Assembly: GCF_008180415.1 (NCBI RefSeq)
Contig: NZ_VTEI01000019.1
Coordinates: 2,473-55,219 of the forward strand
Direction of reading: 5' to 3'
Length of the DNA: 52,747 bases
DNA from: Rossellomorea vietnamensis
GTDB taxonomy: Bacteria; Bacillota; Bacilli; Bacillales; Bacillaceae_B
Positions 31,658 to 40,689 of this stretch are shown piece by piece. The notes below the pieces were generated by a model. That model searched no databases and was not told the DNA's origin. It saw only the letters and a list, made by a program, of their open reading frames with translations. Both the position numbers and the translations under genes were made by a program. Position 1 is the first letter of the stretch; each line of letters begins with the position of its first letter.

Positions 31658-31870
31658 AAAAAAGCCCTTCACCCATAAGGGACGAAGGAGCTCCGCGTTA
31701 CCACCCTTGTTGTAGGAAAAGACTATCTATCTTTTCCTACCACTTCATTGAGTGACAGTAAAACGTCCGGTGTAATTCACCTGTAAGCTGCCTGAACTCT
31801 CACCAACCATTCAGTCTCTGCTGCTGCTCACTTACCTGCTACTGCTTCCGCACACTGCCATTTATGTAAT
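31658..31870 (-). promoter_or_regulatory. T-box leader of the nitroreductase-permease operon
   Basis: Read on the minus strand, the T-box bulge GGGTGGTAACGCGG lies at 31693-31706, followed by a terminator stem (CCTTCGTCCC/GGGTGAAGG, then GCTTTTTT, 31658-31690). Stem I occupies about 31775-31865 with AGTAGCAGG on the 5' side and GGTGAATTACACCGG on the 3' side. The specifier codon is probably in GAATTACACC; UAC (Tyr) is my first choice, but ACC and UUA cannot be excluded. It would turn the operon on when the matching tRNA is uncharged. Confidence 0.9.
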
Positions 31871-31933
31871 TGTTTTGTGAATTGCTTTTCCGCTTTAACG
31901 CTTTTATGCTTTTATGTGATAAAGTATATATAG

Positions 31934-31963
31934 ACTATACAATGTCTCCAAGTGGAACGTCAA
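31934..31963 (-). promoter_or_regulatory. SigA-type promoter of the T-box operon
   Basis: On the minus strand: TTGACG (31958-31963), an 18-base spacer, then TATAGT (31934-31939), about 65 bases before the start of stem I. Confidence 0.6.
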
Positions 31964-32147
31964 GTATAAATTTGAAAAAAATTGCTGGATCAGAAATTTT
32001 TTCGTTTGTTCACCAAATGCTTTTCATCATCTAAAGCTTTTATAAAACTTTTTATGCTTTTATGATAGATTTCCGTGGTTGCTCCTAGGTGTAATCATTG
32101 TATGTGCTGCATTCTGCTCTAACAGGCGCGTGTCAACCCTGAAAATA

Positions 32148-32176
32148 GAAACCACCAGCACATGGCTGGTGGTTTC
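32148..32176. terminator. Terminator after the GNAT at 32184
   Basis: GAAACCACCAGC (32148-32159) and GCTGGTGGTTTC (32165-32176) form a perfect 12-bp stem around ACATG. The minus side is followed by TATTTTC. Confidence 0.8.
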
Positions 32177-32183
32177 TTCAATA

Positions 32184-32639
32184 CTATATTTTTTTAGACA
32201 TAATGACATTGGTGACTTCGTAGTCTAACATTTCGTACAGATTCCTAGCTTTGTGATTGTGGCCGAAAACATGAAGGTCGATTTTACTGAAGCCTAAATC
32301 TTTTGCCACTGTCTCTATCTCCAGCATCGCCTGCTTGCCATAGCCTTTACCCTGTTGATCCGGATTAATGTAGATGTCATAAATATATCCAGTATCTTCT
32401 GCAATTTTGGCAATCCAGATCGAACCTACAGATTTCTCATCTTTCCAGATAGTAAACAGGCGGTTATCGATTGAATTCTCCCTCTCAGGTAGAAGCCGCT
32501 GAAAATCACTTTTGGAATTTTCCAGTGCTTCTTCCTCTGTCCAATTGCCCGCTTCTGTTTTTTGTTCTGCATAGTTTTTAACAGATCTCTCCAAGAACGG
32601 TTCGAATTCCTCAGAAGTCATTGGTACTAGTTTGATCAT
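32184..32639 (-). CDS. GNAT family N-acetyltransferase
   Basis: 151 aa. It has a YIYDIYINPDQQGKGYGKQA acetyl-CoA loop (residues about 88-107) and a typical C-terminus (GFSKIDLHVFGHNHKARNLY then EMLDYEVTNVIMSKKI). An acidic, helical N-terminus (EFEPFLERSVKNYAEQKTEA) suggests the YjcK/YhfO-like branch. Substrate unknown. GGAGGAAAACA precedes the ATG. It lies 18 bases after the O-methyltransferase on the same strand, so the two are probably cotranscribed. Confidence 0.9.
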   Translation of the reverse strand: MIKLVPMTSEEFEPFLERSVKNYAEQKTEAGNWTEEEALENSKSDFQRLLPERENSIDNRLFTIWKDEKSVGSIWIAKIAEDTGYIYDIYINPDQQGKGYGKQAMLEIETVAKDLGFSKIDLHVFGHNHKARNLYEMLDYEVTNVIMSKKI

Positions 32640-32657
32640 TGTTTTCCTCCTGCTGGC

Positions 32658-33326
32658 TTATTTCACGATTCCAAAGACAAGTCCATCGTATCCTTTACTG
32701 CCGACTGTTTGGATACCTGTACTGTCTATTCGGGTATCTTCTGACAATAGGTCGAACATTTCCCTTGTACCGGTTATGTTCGGGTCCTCACTTTCCTCCT
32801 CGACAATGTTCCCTTTGCGTACGACATTGTCTACAATAATCACTGTCCCGGGGCCGGAAAGCTTCATAGCCCATTGAAAATAATGAGGATTATTGGATTT
32901 ATCGGCGTCAATGAAGATAAAATCAAAATAATCATATCCTTTATCCTTCAGTGTCGGCAGAGTATCCAATGCAGGTCCTGTCAATATATTTACTTTGTTT
33001 TCCAATCCCGCCAATCGGATGTTATCGTTGGCGACAGCAGCGTGTTTCTCGCTGAATTCCAATGAAAGCAGCTCGCCGTCTTCAGGAAGTGCCCTCGCCA
33101 TCCAGACACTGCTGTAGCCGCCTAAGGTACCAATCTCCAGAATCCTTTTTGCGCCTTTAAGTTTTACAAGTAAATGCAGAAATTTTCCCTGATTGGGTGA
33201 AACATCAATCGAAGGCAGGCCTTCTTCACGATTTCTTTGCAAAATTGATGCCATCAAGGTGTCTGTGCCATGCAGTTTTTCGCTGAAGTATCCATCGACT
33301 GCACTCCATCTTTCTGTTAATTGCAT
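32658..33326 (-). CDS. SAM-dependent O-methyltransferase (YrrM/CCoAOMT-like)
   Basis: 222 aa from ATG 33326 (GGGAGGG upstream); 29 further codons upstream lack support. SAM-binding motif I is RILEIGTLGGYSSVWMARAL; the catalytic/metal site is FIFIDADKSNNPHYFQWAM and IVDNVVRKGNI. This is the methyltransferase_3 family, which methylates catechol-type hydroxyls or tRNA (TrmR/YrrM). Intact. Confidence 0.88.
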   Translation of the reverse strand: MQLTERWSAVDGYFSEKLHGTDTLMASILQRNREEGLPSIDVSPNQGKFLHLLVKLKGAKRILEIGTLGGYSSVWMARALPEDGELLSLEFSEKHAAVANDNIRLAGLENKVNILTGPALDTLPTLKDKGYDYFDFIFIDADKSNNPHYFQWAMKLSGPGTVIIVDNVVRKGNIVEEESEDPNITGTREMFDLLSEDTRIDSTGIQTVGSKGYDGLVFGIVK

Positions 33327-33405
33327 AAGAATCCCTCCCATATGTAAATTCTCCAAAAACGGGAAGATACCTTTTACTTTTTGGTATTGTTTTCTATTCA
33401 CAAGA

Positions 33406-33432
33406 AGAGCCATCTTTCTTAGAGAAAGACGG
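33406..33432. terminator. Hairpin between thrZ-like pseudogene and methyltransferase
   Basis: AGCCATCTTTC and GAAAGACGGCT form an 11-bp stem with one mismatch around TTAGA. On the minus strand it is followed only by CTTCTTGTG, so termination would be weak. Confidence 0.5.
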
Positions 33433-33440
33433 CTGGCTGT

Positions 33441-35357
33441 TCATAGGCTTTTTTCAAGAATCTCTTTATTGATGGAAGATAAAAATTCATCTAAGGAGAC
33501 TTCGTTTGTTTCATCACTTTTGTATCTCCGCACATTCACAGTTTCTTTTTGAGCTTCTTTATCGCCGATGACCAGAATGCAAGGAATCTTTTTCATTTGA
33601 GCCTCTCTCATTTTGTAACCGATCTTTTCTTCCCGGTAATCCAGTTCAACTCGAACTCCTTCTTGTTTTAACCTGCTGAATACCTTTGCAGCATACTCAT
33701 GATGATGTTTGTTGGAAACCGGTATTACCTTGACTTGGACTGGTGCCAGCCAAACTGGGAACGCTCCGGCGAAGTGTTCAATAAGAATGCCGAGGAAGCG
33801 GTCTAAGGAACCGAAGACCGCGCGATGGATGACAACCGGTCTGACTTTTTCATTATGTTCATCGATATAGTGCAAATCAAATTTCTCAGGCATTTGGAAA
33901 TCCAACTGAACAGTGGCACACTGATGGCTTCTTTTTAGGGCATCCTTGATATGGATGTCGATCTTAGGTCCGTAGAAGGCACCGTCCCCTTCATTGATAG
34001 AAAAATCATATCCCAGGTCTTTCAGGACATTTTTGAGAGAACCTTCAGCTTTATCCCAAAGAGCTTCTTCCCCCATATAATCTTCTGGCCGAGTGGAAAG
34101 TTCAATACTGTATTCAAAACCGAATGTCTTGTATACATAGTCTATCAGTTTCAAGGCTGAAGTAATTTCTTCTTCAATTTGCTGAGGTGTCACAAATATG
34201 TGAGCATCATCCTGGCAGAATGTCCTTACCCGCAGCATTCCGTTCAATGCACCGCTGAATTCATGGCGGTGTACTTGCCCGAACTCTGCCATCCGGATTG
34301 GAAGGTCCCGGTAGGAATGCAATTTATCTTTATAGATCAGCATATGGCCTGGACAGTTCATTGGTTTGAGTGCGAAATTCTGTTCATCAACTTTTGAGAA
34401 ATACATGTTGTCCTTGTAATGATCTCAGTGTCCTGATTGTTCCCAGAGCTTTCGGTTCATCATAATCGGTGTCTGGACTTCCTCATAGTCAAAAGAATGT
34501 TGAAGCTGCCTTAGAAAGAACTGGAGTTCATTTCGGATTTTTTGTCCATTATTCAAGTAAAACGGCATACCCGGTGCCTCCTCAGAGAACATGAAGAGCT
34601 CCAGCTCACTGCCGAGCTTTCGGTGATTCCGTTTTTGGGCTTCCTTTTGAAAATGAACGTATTCTTCCATCTCTTCCCTCGACCCGAATGCGACTCCATA
34701 AATTCGCTGCAGTACTTTGTTATTGCTGTCTCCGCGCCAGTATGCACCCGAAACATGAGTCAATTTAAAATGTTTTATTACACCAGTCGAAGGCAAATGA
34801 GGCCCCCTGCATAGATCAAGAAATTCACCTTGCTTGTAGACAGTGATTTCTTCTCCAGAAGGAATCTCTTTTAGCAGTTCTAATTTTAATGGGTCTTCAG
34901 AAAACAAGTCCCTCGCATCTTCTCTTGAAACTTTCTGCCGAAGAATGCGGTGGTTTTCTGCAATGATTTTATTCATTTCCTTCTCGATTTTTTCTAAATC
35001 CGATTGAGAAATAGTGTGATCCAGTTCTACATCATAATAGAAGCCATTTTCAATGACTGGACCAACCCCTAAATGTAAATGTCCATAAAGTCTTTTGAGT
35101 GCTTGAGCCATTAAGTGAGCTGTGCTGTGTCTGATCAATTTGATTCCATCAGGTGAAACTAAACTCAGCAACTCTATCCGAGCATCTACATTAATGGGAC
35201 GATTTAAATCATACAGGTCACCATTCACCTTCCCTGCTGCCGATTTTTTCTTCAAGCTGGGGCTGATTGATTGTGCTATATCGGATAATGATATTCCCGC
35301 GGGGAAACTTTTTTTCTGTCCATCTGGAAACTTGATGAGTATTTTACTTTCACTCAT
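33441..35357 (-). pseudogene. thrZ: Threonyl-tRNA synthetase (ThrZ/ThrS) with an in-frame TGA
   Basis: Reads as one 638-codon frame except for TGA at 34425-34427. Upstream of the stop: TGS domain (residues about 1-63), the HxxxH editing site (LIRHSTAHLMAQALKRLYG) and class II motif 1 region (QTPIMMNRKLWEQSGH). The family continues GHWDHY; here it is GH-TGA-DHY, so TGG (Trp) became TGA. After the stop: MYFSKVDEQNFALKPMNCPG (zinc site), FGQVHRHEFSGAL (motif 2), FGSLDRFLGILIEHFAGAFP (motif 3) and the anticodon domain. Two tandem T-boxes precede it, as for B. subtilis thrZ. The full product is needed for activity, so another thrS copy must exist or the stop is an error or read through. Confidence 0.9.
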
Positions 35358-35383
35358 ATCTTCTCCACTCCTTTTTTATAAAA

Positions 35384-35630
35384 AATAAAAACACACACCC
35401 ATCCCTCAAAAAGGGACGAGTGTGTGTTGACCCGCGGTTCCACCCAGCTTCCCGCCAGAAAAAACTGACGGCTTCATTCATGCTTTATCGCAGCATCTGC
35501 GGCATTGATTACTTACATGTTCACCAATGCGGCTCAAAGGCGGTAAGTGTTTTCATCTGCGTTAGGAAGTTTTCAGCCATGCCTTCCCTCTCTGTGAACC
35601 GTTTTTGAAAAACTCGTGTCCTTATCGCTA
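35384..35630 (-). promoter_or_regulatory. Threonine T-box, proximal copy
   Basis: On the minus strand: stem I with GAGAGGGAAGGCATGGCTG and CTTACCGCC (specifier probably ACC), the T-box GGGTGGAACCGCGG (35432-35445) and a terminator made of ACACACTCGTCCC and GGGATGGGTGTGTGT followed by TTTTTA (35384-35428). It lies 27 bases before the synthetase start. Confidence 0.9.
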
Positions 35631-35654
35631 TGCTTATTTATTTTTATATACAGA

Positions 35655-35875
35655 CCTAAAAAGGGACGAGTGTGCTTTGGACCCGTGGTTCCACCCAACT
35701 TCCCGCCAGAAAAATTGGCGGCTTATGGTGCTTTATCGCAGCAATACGGTATTGAATACTTAAGTTCCTCAATACAACTCCAAGGCGGTAAGTTTCTCCT
35801 TCAGCATTAGGAAGTTTTCAGCCATGCCTTCCCTCTCTGTGAACCGGTCAAGAAAAACTCGTGTCCTTATCAACG
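35655..35875 (-). promoter_or_regulatory. Threonine T-box, distal copy
   Basis: A close duplicate of the proximal copy: the same GGGAAGGCATGGCTGAAAAC, CTTACCGCC and T-box GGGTGGAACCACGG (35683-35696). The 3' arm of its terminator is absent: after CACTCGTCCCTTTTTAGG comes an A/T-rich stretch instead of a complementary arm. It may pair with GGACACGAGTTTTT at the start of the proximal copy. Confidence 0.85.
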
Positions 35876-35894
35876 TTTCATATAAATTTAAATA

Positions 35895-35923
35895 AATATA
35901 TCGCAACGTTTGCGTGAAGTCAA
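35895..35923 (-). promoter_or_regulatory. Promoter of the thrZ-like gene
   Basis: On the minus strand: TTGACT (35918-35923), a 17-base spacer, TATATT (35895-35900), about 20-30 bases before the distal T-box begins. Confidence 0.65.
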
Positions 35924-35996
35924 TATGAATTCGCAAAAAAAATCTGATTTATTTTTTGAGCAAATCGTCTTTTGTATCTTCTATATTAAAGCATAT

Positions 35997-37301
35997 CTAA
36001 ATCCTGCTGGTGACAGTTGATAATTCATCGGAGGTTACAGCCACTTGTTGAACCGCACCGCTAATGTCCTGAAAAATTTCCGTCAAGTCTGATATTTCCC
36101 TGGCGATCTGCAGGTTTTGTTGTTTGACGTGTACCATGGAAGAGAGAATACTGTCAAAGAACGCATTGGTTTCTTGTGTTTCAAGAGCACCGGATTGTAT
36201 TCCATCCTTAATTTCAGTAAGTGTCAAGGACATAGTGTTTGATGAAGTATTAATTTCACTGATCAGATTTCCTACTTGTGAAACAGCTTCTTTCGTATTT
36301 TCGGCTAGTTTTCTAACCTCTCCAGCTACCACGGCAAAACCTTTTCCATTTTCTCCGGCTCTGGCTGCTTCAATGGCAGCGTTCAATGCAAGAAGATTGG
36401 TTTGGTCGGCAATAGATGTCACCATTACAGCAATCTGTTCTATCTTCTTTGAAGAAGTTATCAGCTGCGCCATATCATTAGAGATTTTGTTCATATTACC
36501 ATCTGCATTTGTCATGACGGCTTCAAGGTTTTTTAATTTATTCTTACCCTCATTCGATTGTTCCTCGGTTTCTATGGCAATTTTGGAACCAAGTTGTGTC
36601 ACACTCTCAATGTCCCTGGATTTATGAACAATTTCCTGGATGGCTGAACTCGTTTCCTCACTGATTGCCGCTAGTTCTTCAGCATTGCGGTTCACGTTTT
36701 GAATCATAGTACTCTTAACATTCTCTGCCTCTAAACGAATTCGATCGTTTTCCTTCTCGTACGCTTCAAGGACAATTTGCTGTTCAAGGTTTAATATTCT
36801 TGATACAGCCAGGTTATAAATCTTGAATTCCTCAAAGCTGTAGTCTTGCTTATCGATGATTTCAAGAAGAGATTGGTACAAGCCTTGAAAGGCGCACATA
36901 TACCATTTTGGTTCTAGACCGATTTTGACATGAACATTGGCAATGACAAACCTCTTTTCAATGAAGTCGTTGTCAATCACCCCATTAAACATTTCATCGA
37001 TATGGCGGTGGAGTGTTTTCTTCAGCCTGTCAATTGAACTATTATCATTAATGATGTTGAGAAGACTTTCTTCAATGCTGAGGTTTTTATAAAATTGATC
37101 AACAATGTCATCTAAATTTTCTCTGACAGAAGGCTGGAGACTTTTTATATAAAATAAATCTTCTTCAGACATTCCGATCATATTAAGTTGTTTGATATAG
37201 CCGGAAGAGTCCAGCTCAATCCGGACTTGGTCTTTTATGTTTTCTGCTGTCACGCTTGTATTTTCAGTTTTCTTTGATCGTTTAAGTAACCCCAGTTTCA
37301 T
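35997..37301 (-). CDS. hemAT: HemAT-type haem aerotaxis transducer
   Basis: 434 aa soluble chemoreceptor. Residues about 15-190 are a globin domain; the proximal His124 is in FVIANVHVKIGLEPKWYMCA, the signature of globin-coupled sensors. From about 200 it is a methyl-accepting signalling domain with the highly conserved hairpin NLLALNAAIEAARAGENGKG and FAVVAGEVRKLAENTKEA. No membrane segment, so it senses oxygen in the cytosol and feeds CheA. Length agrees with B. subtilis HemAT. AGGGGTTGC precedes the ATG. Confidence 0.94.
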   Translation of the reverse strand: MKLGLLKRSKKTENTSVTAENIKDQVRIELDSSGYIKQLNMIGMSEEDLFYIKSLQPSVRENLDDIVDQFYKNLSIEESLLNIINDNSSIDRLKKTLHRHIDEMFNGVIDNDFIEKRFVIANVHVKIGLEPKWYMCAFQGLYQSLLEIIDKQDYSFEEFKIYNLAVSRILNLEQQIVLEAYEKENDRIRLEAENVKSTMIQNVNRNAEELAAISEETSSAIQEIVHKSRDIESVTQLGSKIAIETEEQSNEGKNKLKNLEAVMTNADGNMNKISNDMAQLITSSKKIEQIAVMVTSIADQTNLLALNAAIEAARAGENGKGFAVVAGEVRKLAENTKEAVSQVGNLISEINTSSNTMSLTLTEIKDGIQSGALETQETNAFFDSILSSMVHVKQQNLQIAREISDLTEIFQDISGAVQQVAVTSDELSTVTSRI

Positions 37302-37482
37302 ACATGCAACCCCTGTTCATTCTACTTAATTTAACTATCATATTATCTATCTAACTATAGTATCGGTCATATTAAAGAATACTGAATAGGTTCTTTAAAG
37401 AAATGAAAAACGGTGAACTAAGAGGGAGCTGAGAATACGGTTGATTTAGGGGAAGCTCAATTAAGAACAGTAATAAGAATTC

Positions 37483-37512
37483 AAAAAAATAGGCCCAGTG
37501 AGGGTCACTGGA
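37483..37512 (-). terminator. Terminator of the HIT gene
   Basis: CCAGTGA (37495-37501) and TCACTGG (37505-37511) pair around GGG; on the minus strand the hairpin is followed by GCCTATTTTTTTG. Confidence 0.75.
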
Positions 37513-37569
37513 CGTATTCGGTACTGAAGAAGCTTTGAACTTAAGGGCCATCAACTAGGGGTATCTTAG

Positions 37570-37917
37570 TTATTTCTTTTGTTTCAATGGCTCCCCTGAC
37601 ACAATATGCCAGTGGAGATGCTTTGAATCCTGATACTTCCCGAGATTTGTTATCACCTTGCAGGATTCATGCTGGTCCAAAACCTTGGCGGATATGTCTT
37701 TTATGATAAGCATCAGGTCCATCAGTATAAAGTGGTCATTTTCTTCAATTGTTGTCAATGATGTTATATGTTTTTTAGGGATGGCAACTATATGTACCGG
37801 ATAAAATGGCTTGGTATGATGATAAGCCAGCACATGTTCCGTTTCTGCCACTATCTCTACTTGGGTTTTGCCGCTTAATACTTCCTCACAATAAAAATCA
37901 GTTGTCACTTGTATCAC
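37570..37917 (-). CDS. HIT-family nucleotide hydrolase/transferase
   Basis: 115 aa with the histidine triad HLHWHIV (about residues 99-105), preceded by NLGKYQDSKHLHWH. N-terminal HTKPFYPVHIVAIPKKHITS is the typical Hint/PKCI strand pair. Such proteins hydrolyse nucleoside phosphoramidates or AppppA-like compounds. The first half is slightly divergent from Hit. It overlaps the end of the upstream small membrane gene by four bases, so the two are coupled. Confidence 0.88.
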   Translation of the reverse strand: MIQVTTDFYCEEVLSGKTQVEIVAETEHVLAYHHTKPFYPVHIVAIPKKHITSLTTIEENDHFILMDLMLIIKDISAKVLDQHESCKVITNLGKYQDSKHLHWHIVSGEPLKQKK

Positions 37918-38129
37918 CTTTGCTTCTTTAATGGTAAAGTTTTTGATCTGACCAGAAGGAGTCCTGTCCCGCTTAGCACCATTATGATCATTAGAATCAG
38001 GATATCCAAGCTGTAAAAAGATACAAGCTCGTGGGATGAAAGGGTGACATCTAAAAGTCTAATAGTTACTCCTATAAGGGTGGAAACCAGCATTAAAAGA
38101 AATACAGTTCTTTTTTGATCGGCAGTCAT
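37914..38129 (-). CDS. 71-aa two-TM membrane protein
   Basis: Start at ATG 38129: AAGGAGGG lies 7 bases upstream, while ATG 38135 is only two bases from it and the 38180 start is further off. Two hydrophobic helices (VFLLMLVSTLIGVTIRLL and LDILILMIIMVLSGTGLLLV) separated by a polar loop, then a basic tail (LPLKKQR). No family recognised. Coupled to the HIT gene. Confidence 0.7.
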   Translation of the reverse strand: MTADQKRTVFLLMLVSTLIGVTIRLLDVTLSSHELVSFYSLDILILMIIMVLSGTGLLLVRSKTLPLKKQR

Positions 38130-38209
38130 AGTCATTCCCTCCTTAAATTCCTTACTTGTTAGACGAGGGAGAGCAGACAATGGTTTCCGAATGCTGAAAT
38201 TTTATTGAA

Positions 38210-38854
38210 TTATTTTCCTGCCTCTTGTATTACCGTTTTTAAATTTCTGACTGAAGATTTCGGATCCCTGCTGCTGCTTATACAGGATATGACTGCGACC
38301 CCCTCCGCACCTGCATGAAGGACTTCAGTAGCATTATTGGCGTTTATCCCTCCGATGCCTACGATTGGAAGGTGAATTCCATTTGTCTTCAGCTCTTCTA
38401 TAAGGATTGGACCGCTGACCGGCCTGGTATCATTCTTTGTAATTGTCGGATACATTGGGCCGACACCTAAATAATCGGCACCTGCCTTGATTGCTGCATT
38501 TGCTTCAGTAAGAGAATGCGCAGAAATGCCGAGTATCCTGCTGCCCATCCGTTTTCGTATCTCCACAGCATCACCGTCTTCCTGCCCGATATGAACTCCG
38601 TCCGCTTCTATTTCGAGAGCTAGATCAATATTGTCATTAACGATAAATGGGACTCTATATTTCTTGCAGATGGCATGCAAATCAGCTGCGAGATTAACTG
38701 CCTCTATTCCCGTTAGGCAGCTTTCGCCTTTCTCCCGGAACTGAAACATCGTTACTCCAGCCGAAAGTGCATCTCTAAGAACTTTTCTGGGGTCATCTGT
38801 ACAATTGGTACTTCCCATCACAAAATAACATGACAACGAATCTCTAAGCGTCAA
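38210..38854 (-). CDS. thiE: Thiamine-phosphate synthase
   Basis: 214 aa from TTG 38854, which has AAGGAGG 9 bases upstream and overlaps the thiD stop; 19 further codons to 38911 are not supported. It joins HMP-PP and thiazole phosphate to thiamine phosphate. Motifs: VTMFQFREKGE (pyrophosphate binding), PFIVNDNIDLALEIEADGVH, IGQEDGD, ADYLGVGPMYPTITKND and VGIGGINANNATEVLHAGAE. Last gene of the thiamine operon. Confidence 0.95.
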   Translation of the reverse strand: MTLRDSLSCYFVMGSTNCTDDPRKVLRDALSAGVTMFQFREKGESCLTGIEAVNLAADLHAICKKYRVPFIVNDNIDLALEIEADGVHIGQEDGDAVEIRKRMGSRILGISAHSLTEANAAIKAGADYLGVGPMYPTITKNDTRPVSGPILIEELKTNGIHLPIVGIGGINANNATEVLHAGAEGVAVISCISSSRDPKSSVRNLKTVIQEAGK

Positions 38855-39659
38855 GAGCAGCCACCTCCTTGCTGTTATAGGCCCAATGATTGGTGGGTCC
38901 ATGCCCCTCACCTATATGAAGATCCTGCTCGATGGCAGCCTGTATGAACCCTTTCGCTGTTTGAATAGAATCGGCAAGTGATTTACCTTTTGAAAGCTCA
39001 GCCGTGATTGCCGCTGAAAACGTACAGCCTGTTCCGTGGGTATTTTTTGTTCTTATTCTTGGGCCGGAATAGAGGGAGAATCGGGTTCCATCATAGAAAA
39101 GGTCGGACGCAGTTTCAGTTTCATCATGGCCTCCTTTGATGACTACAGACGCCGCACCCAAGTTCAAGATTGCTTCAGCAGCCTCTTTGCGTTTTTTCAT
39201 ACTGTCAATTTGCATGCCGGTTATAACTTCTGCTTCTGGTATATTGGGGGTGACGACTGTACTGAGCGGAATCAGTTGTTTTCTTAGAGCTTCCACCGCC
39301 TCTTCTTGTAAAAGAGGTGAGCCTCCTTTGGCCACCATGACTGGATCGACTACGAGATTGCCCCATTGATACAGTTTAATAGATTCGGCAACAAGCTGGA
39401 TCACATCACTATTGAACAGCATGCCGGTTTTGACAGCTTGCGGAGAAAGATCTTCAGCTATGGATGCAAGCTGCTGCTGGATCCCTTTCAGAGTTATTGG
39501 GAATACCCCTTGTACACCAAGCGTATTTTGTGCTGTTACAGCAGTAATGGCTGACATGCCATATACCTTCAACTCCTGAAAGGTTTTGATGTCTGCCTGG
39601 ATTCCGGCTCCTCCGCCGCTGTCGGAACCAGCGATTGTTAATGCTTTAACAGTCTCCAT
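38844..39659 (-). CDS. thiD: Hydroxymethylpyrimidine (phosphate) kinase
   Basis: 271 aa. ATG 39659 has AGGAGG at the right distance; ATG 39665 touches that site and is unlikely. It phosphorylates HMP and HMP-P. Motifs: ALTIAGSDSGGGAGIQADIK, TAVTAQNTLGVQGVFP, VDPVMVAKGGSPLL, TPNIPEAEVITGM and the catalytic KNTHGTGCTFSAAITAELS. Overlaps thiE by 11 bases and follows thiF with a 10-base gap. Confidence 0.95.
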   Translation of the reverse strand: METVKALTIAGSDSGGGAGIQADIKTFQELKVYGMSAITAVTAQNTLGVQGVFPITLKGIQQQLASIAEDLSPQAVKTGMLFNSDVIQLVAESIKLYQWGNLVVDPVMVAKGGSPLLQEEAVEALRKQLIPLSTVVTPNIPEAEVITGMQIDSMKKRKEAAEAILNLGAASVVIKGGHDETETASDLFYDGTRFSLYSGPRIRTKNTHGTGCTFSAAITAELSKGKSLADSIQTAKGFIQAAIEQDLHIGEGHGPTNHWAYNSKEVAALDA

Positions 39660-39669
39660 GAACATCCTC

Positions 39670-40689
39670 CTATCCTAAATAACGGTGATAAATCTTCTTT
39701 GCTTCGCTTATATCACTTATTCCGTGAATAAGCACTCGCCCATCTTGGAAAAGGACTAAGCGGTTACCGAAAATTTCGAATGATAATAGAAAAGGGTTCC
39801 TCTCTATTTTTCCTCCTGTTTTAGCCAGTCTGTTTGCTGCCTTATCCAAGTCCCTCCTAACTTTGCCAGCAGGCCGGATCTGCACAGAATTCCTTCCGCA
39901 AAGCACCGCTGTTTTAGTTTGGTTTTCATAGTTGAGAAATGGATAACTCGGTTTGCTTCCGCAGGAGAGGCATTCTTTTTTCTTTAACCCTTGAGGAGAT
40001 ATGGCCGAGTGCTGATTACTCCAAAGATCAAAGGTGACAAGCTTGGTTCTTAAGGATCCAAGGTCACCCACCAGCAGCTTCAGTGCTTCAGCGGTTTGGT
40101 AACTGACGACCATCCCGACTGCCGGACCAATAATTCCTGCTGTATCACATGTAGCTCCTCCCAGAGGGACACTTTCCATAAGACAATGAAGGCATGGTGT
40201 TTTTCCAGGGATGATGGTGTAACTGATTCCATAGCTTCCGACACAAGCACCGTACACCCATGGAATTCCATACTTTTGCGAAATATCATTGATGATCATT
40301 CTTGTTTCAAAGTTATCAGTGGCATCTATAATAAGATCCACGTCTTTCTGGAGTTTCTCGAGTTCCTCAACCCCTGCATCCTCTATAATTGCCTCTATTG
40401 TGACTGAGGAATTAATTTTTTTCAGTCTTCTTTGAGCTGCTGCAGCTTTAGGGATTCTTTCTTCGGCATCCTGTTCTGTATACAGCTGCTGACGCTGCAG
40501 GTTGCTCCACTCGACGTAATCTCTGTCCACTATAGTCACTTTGCCTATCCCAGCCCTCACAAGAGCTTCGGCACTGCCGCTTCCAAGTGCACCTGCTCCT
40601 ATAATCAGCACATGTTTTTTGAATAGTGTTCCCTGGCCGGAGGGCCCGATTCCGCTGAATAGTTCTTGTCTGGAATAACGGTTGTTCAA
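39670..40689 (-). CDS. thiF: Sulfur-carrier adenylyltransferase ThiF
   Basis: 339 aa from TTG 40689, overlapping the thiG stop by four bases. E1-like enzyme that adenylates the ThiS C-terminus. Motifs: RYSRQELFSGIG, nucleotide fold VLIIGAGALGSGSAEALVRA, VEWSNLQRQQLYTEQDAEE, TDNFETRMIINDIS, zinc Cys pairs CLHCLMES and CLSCGSK. A C-terminal extension of about 80 residues is seen in the Bacillus ThiF/MoeB group. Confidence 0.92.
   Translation of the reverse strand: MNNRYSRQELFSGIGPSGQGTLFKKHVLIIGAGALGSGSAEALVRAGIGKVTIVDRDYVEWSNLQRQQLYTEQDAEERIPKAAAAQRRLKKINSSVTIEAIIEDAGVEELEKLQKDVDLIIDATDNFETRMIINDISQKYGIPWVYGACVGSYGISYTIIPGKTPCLHCLMESVPLGGATCDTAGIIGPAVGMVVSYQTAEALKLLVGDLGSLRTKLVTFDLWSNQHSAISPQGLKKKECLSCGSKPSYPFLNYENQTKTAVLCGRNSVQIRPAGKVRRDLDKAANRLAKTGGKIERNPFLLSFEIFGNRLVLFQDGRVLIHGISDISEAKKIYHRYLG

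Noticed and set aside
34425..34427. Selenocysteine or TGA-as-Trp recoding in the threonyl-tRNA synthetase
   Set aside because: Other genes in the window end in TGA normally, the family has Trp rather than Cys/Sec here, and I saw no selenocysteine insertion element; a nonsense mutation or sequence error is simpler.
37372..37554. 60-codon minus-strand frame downstream of the HIT gene
   Set aside because: It runs through the HIT terminator and has no ribosome site.
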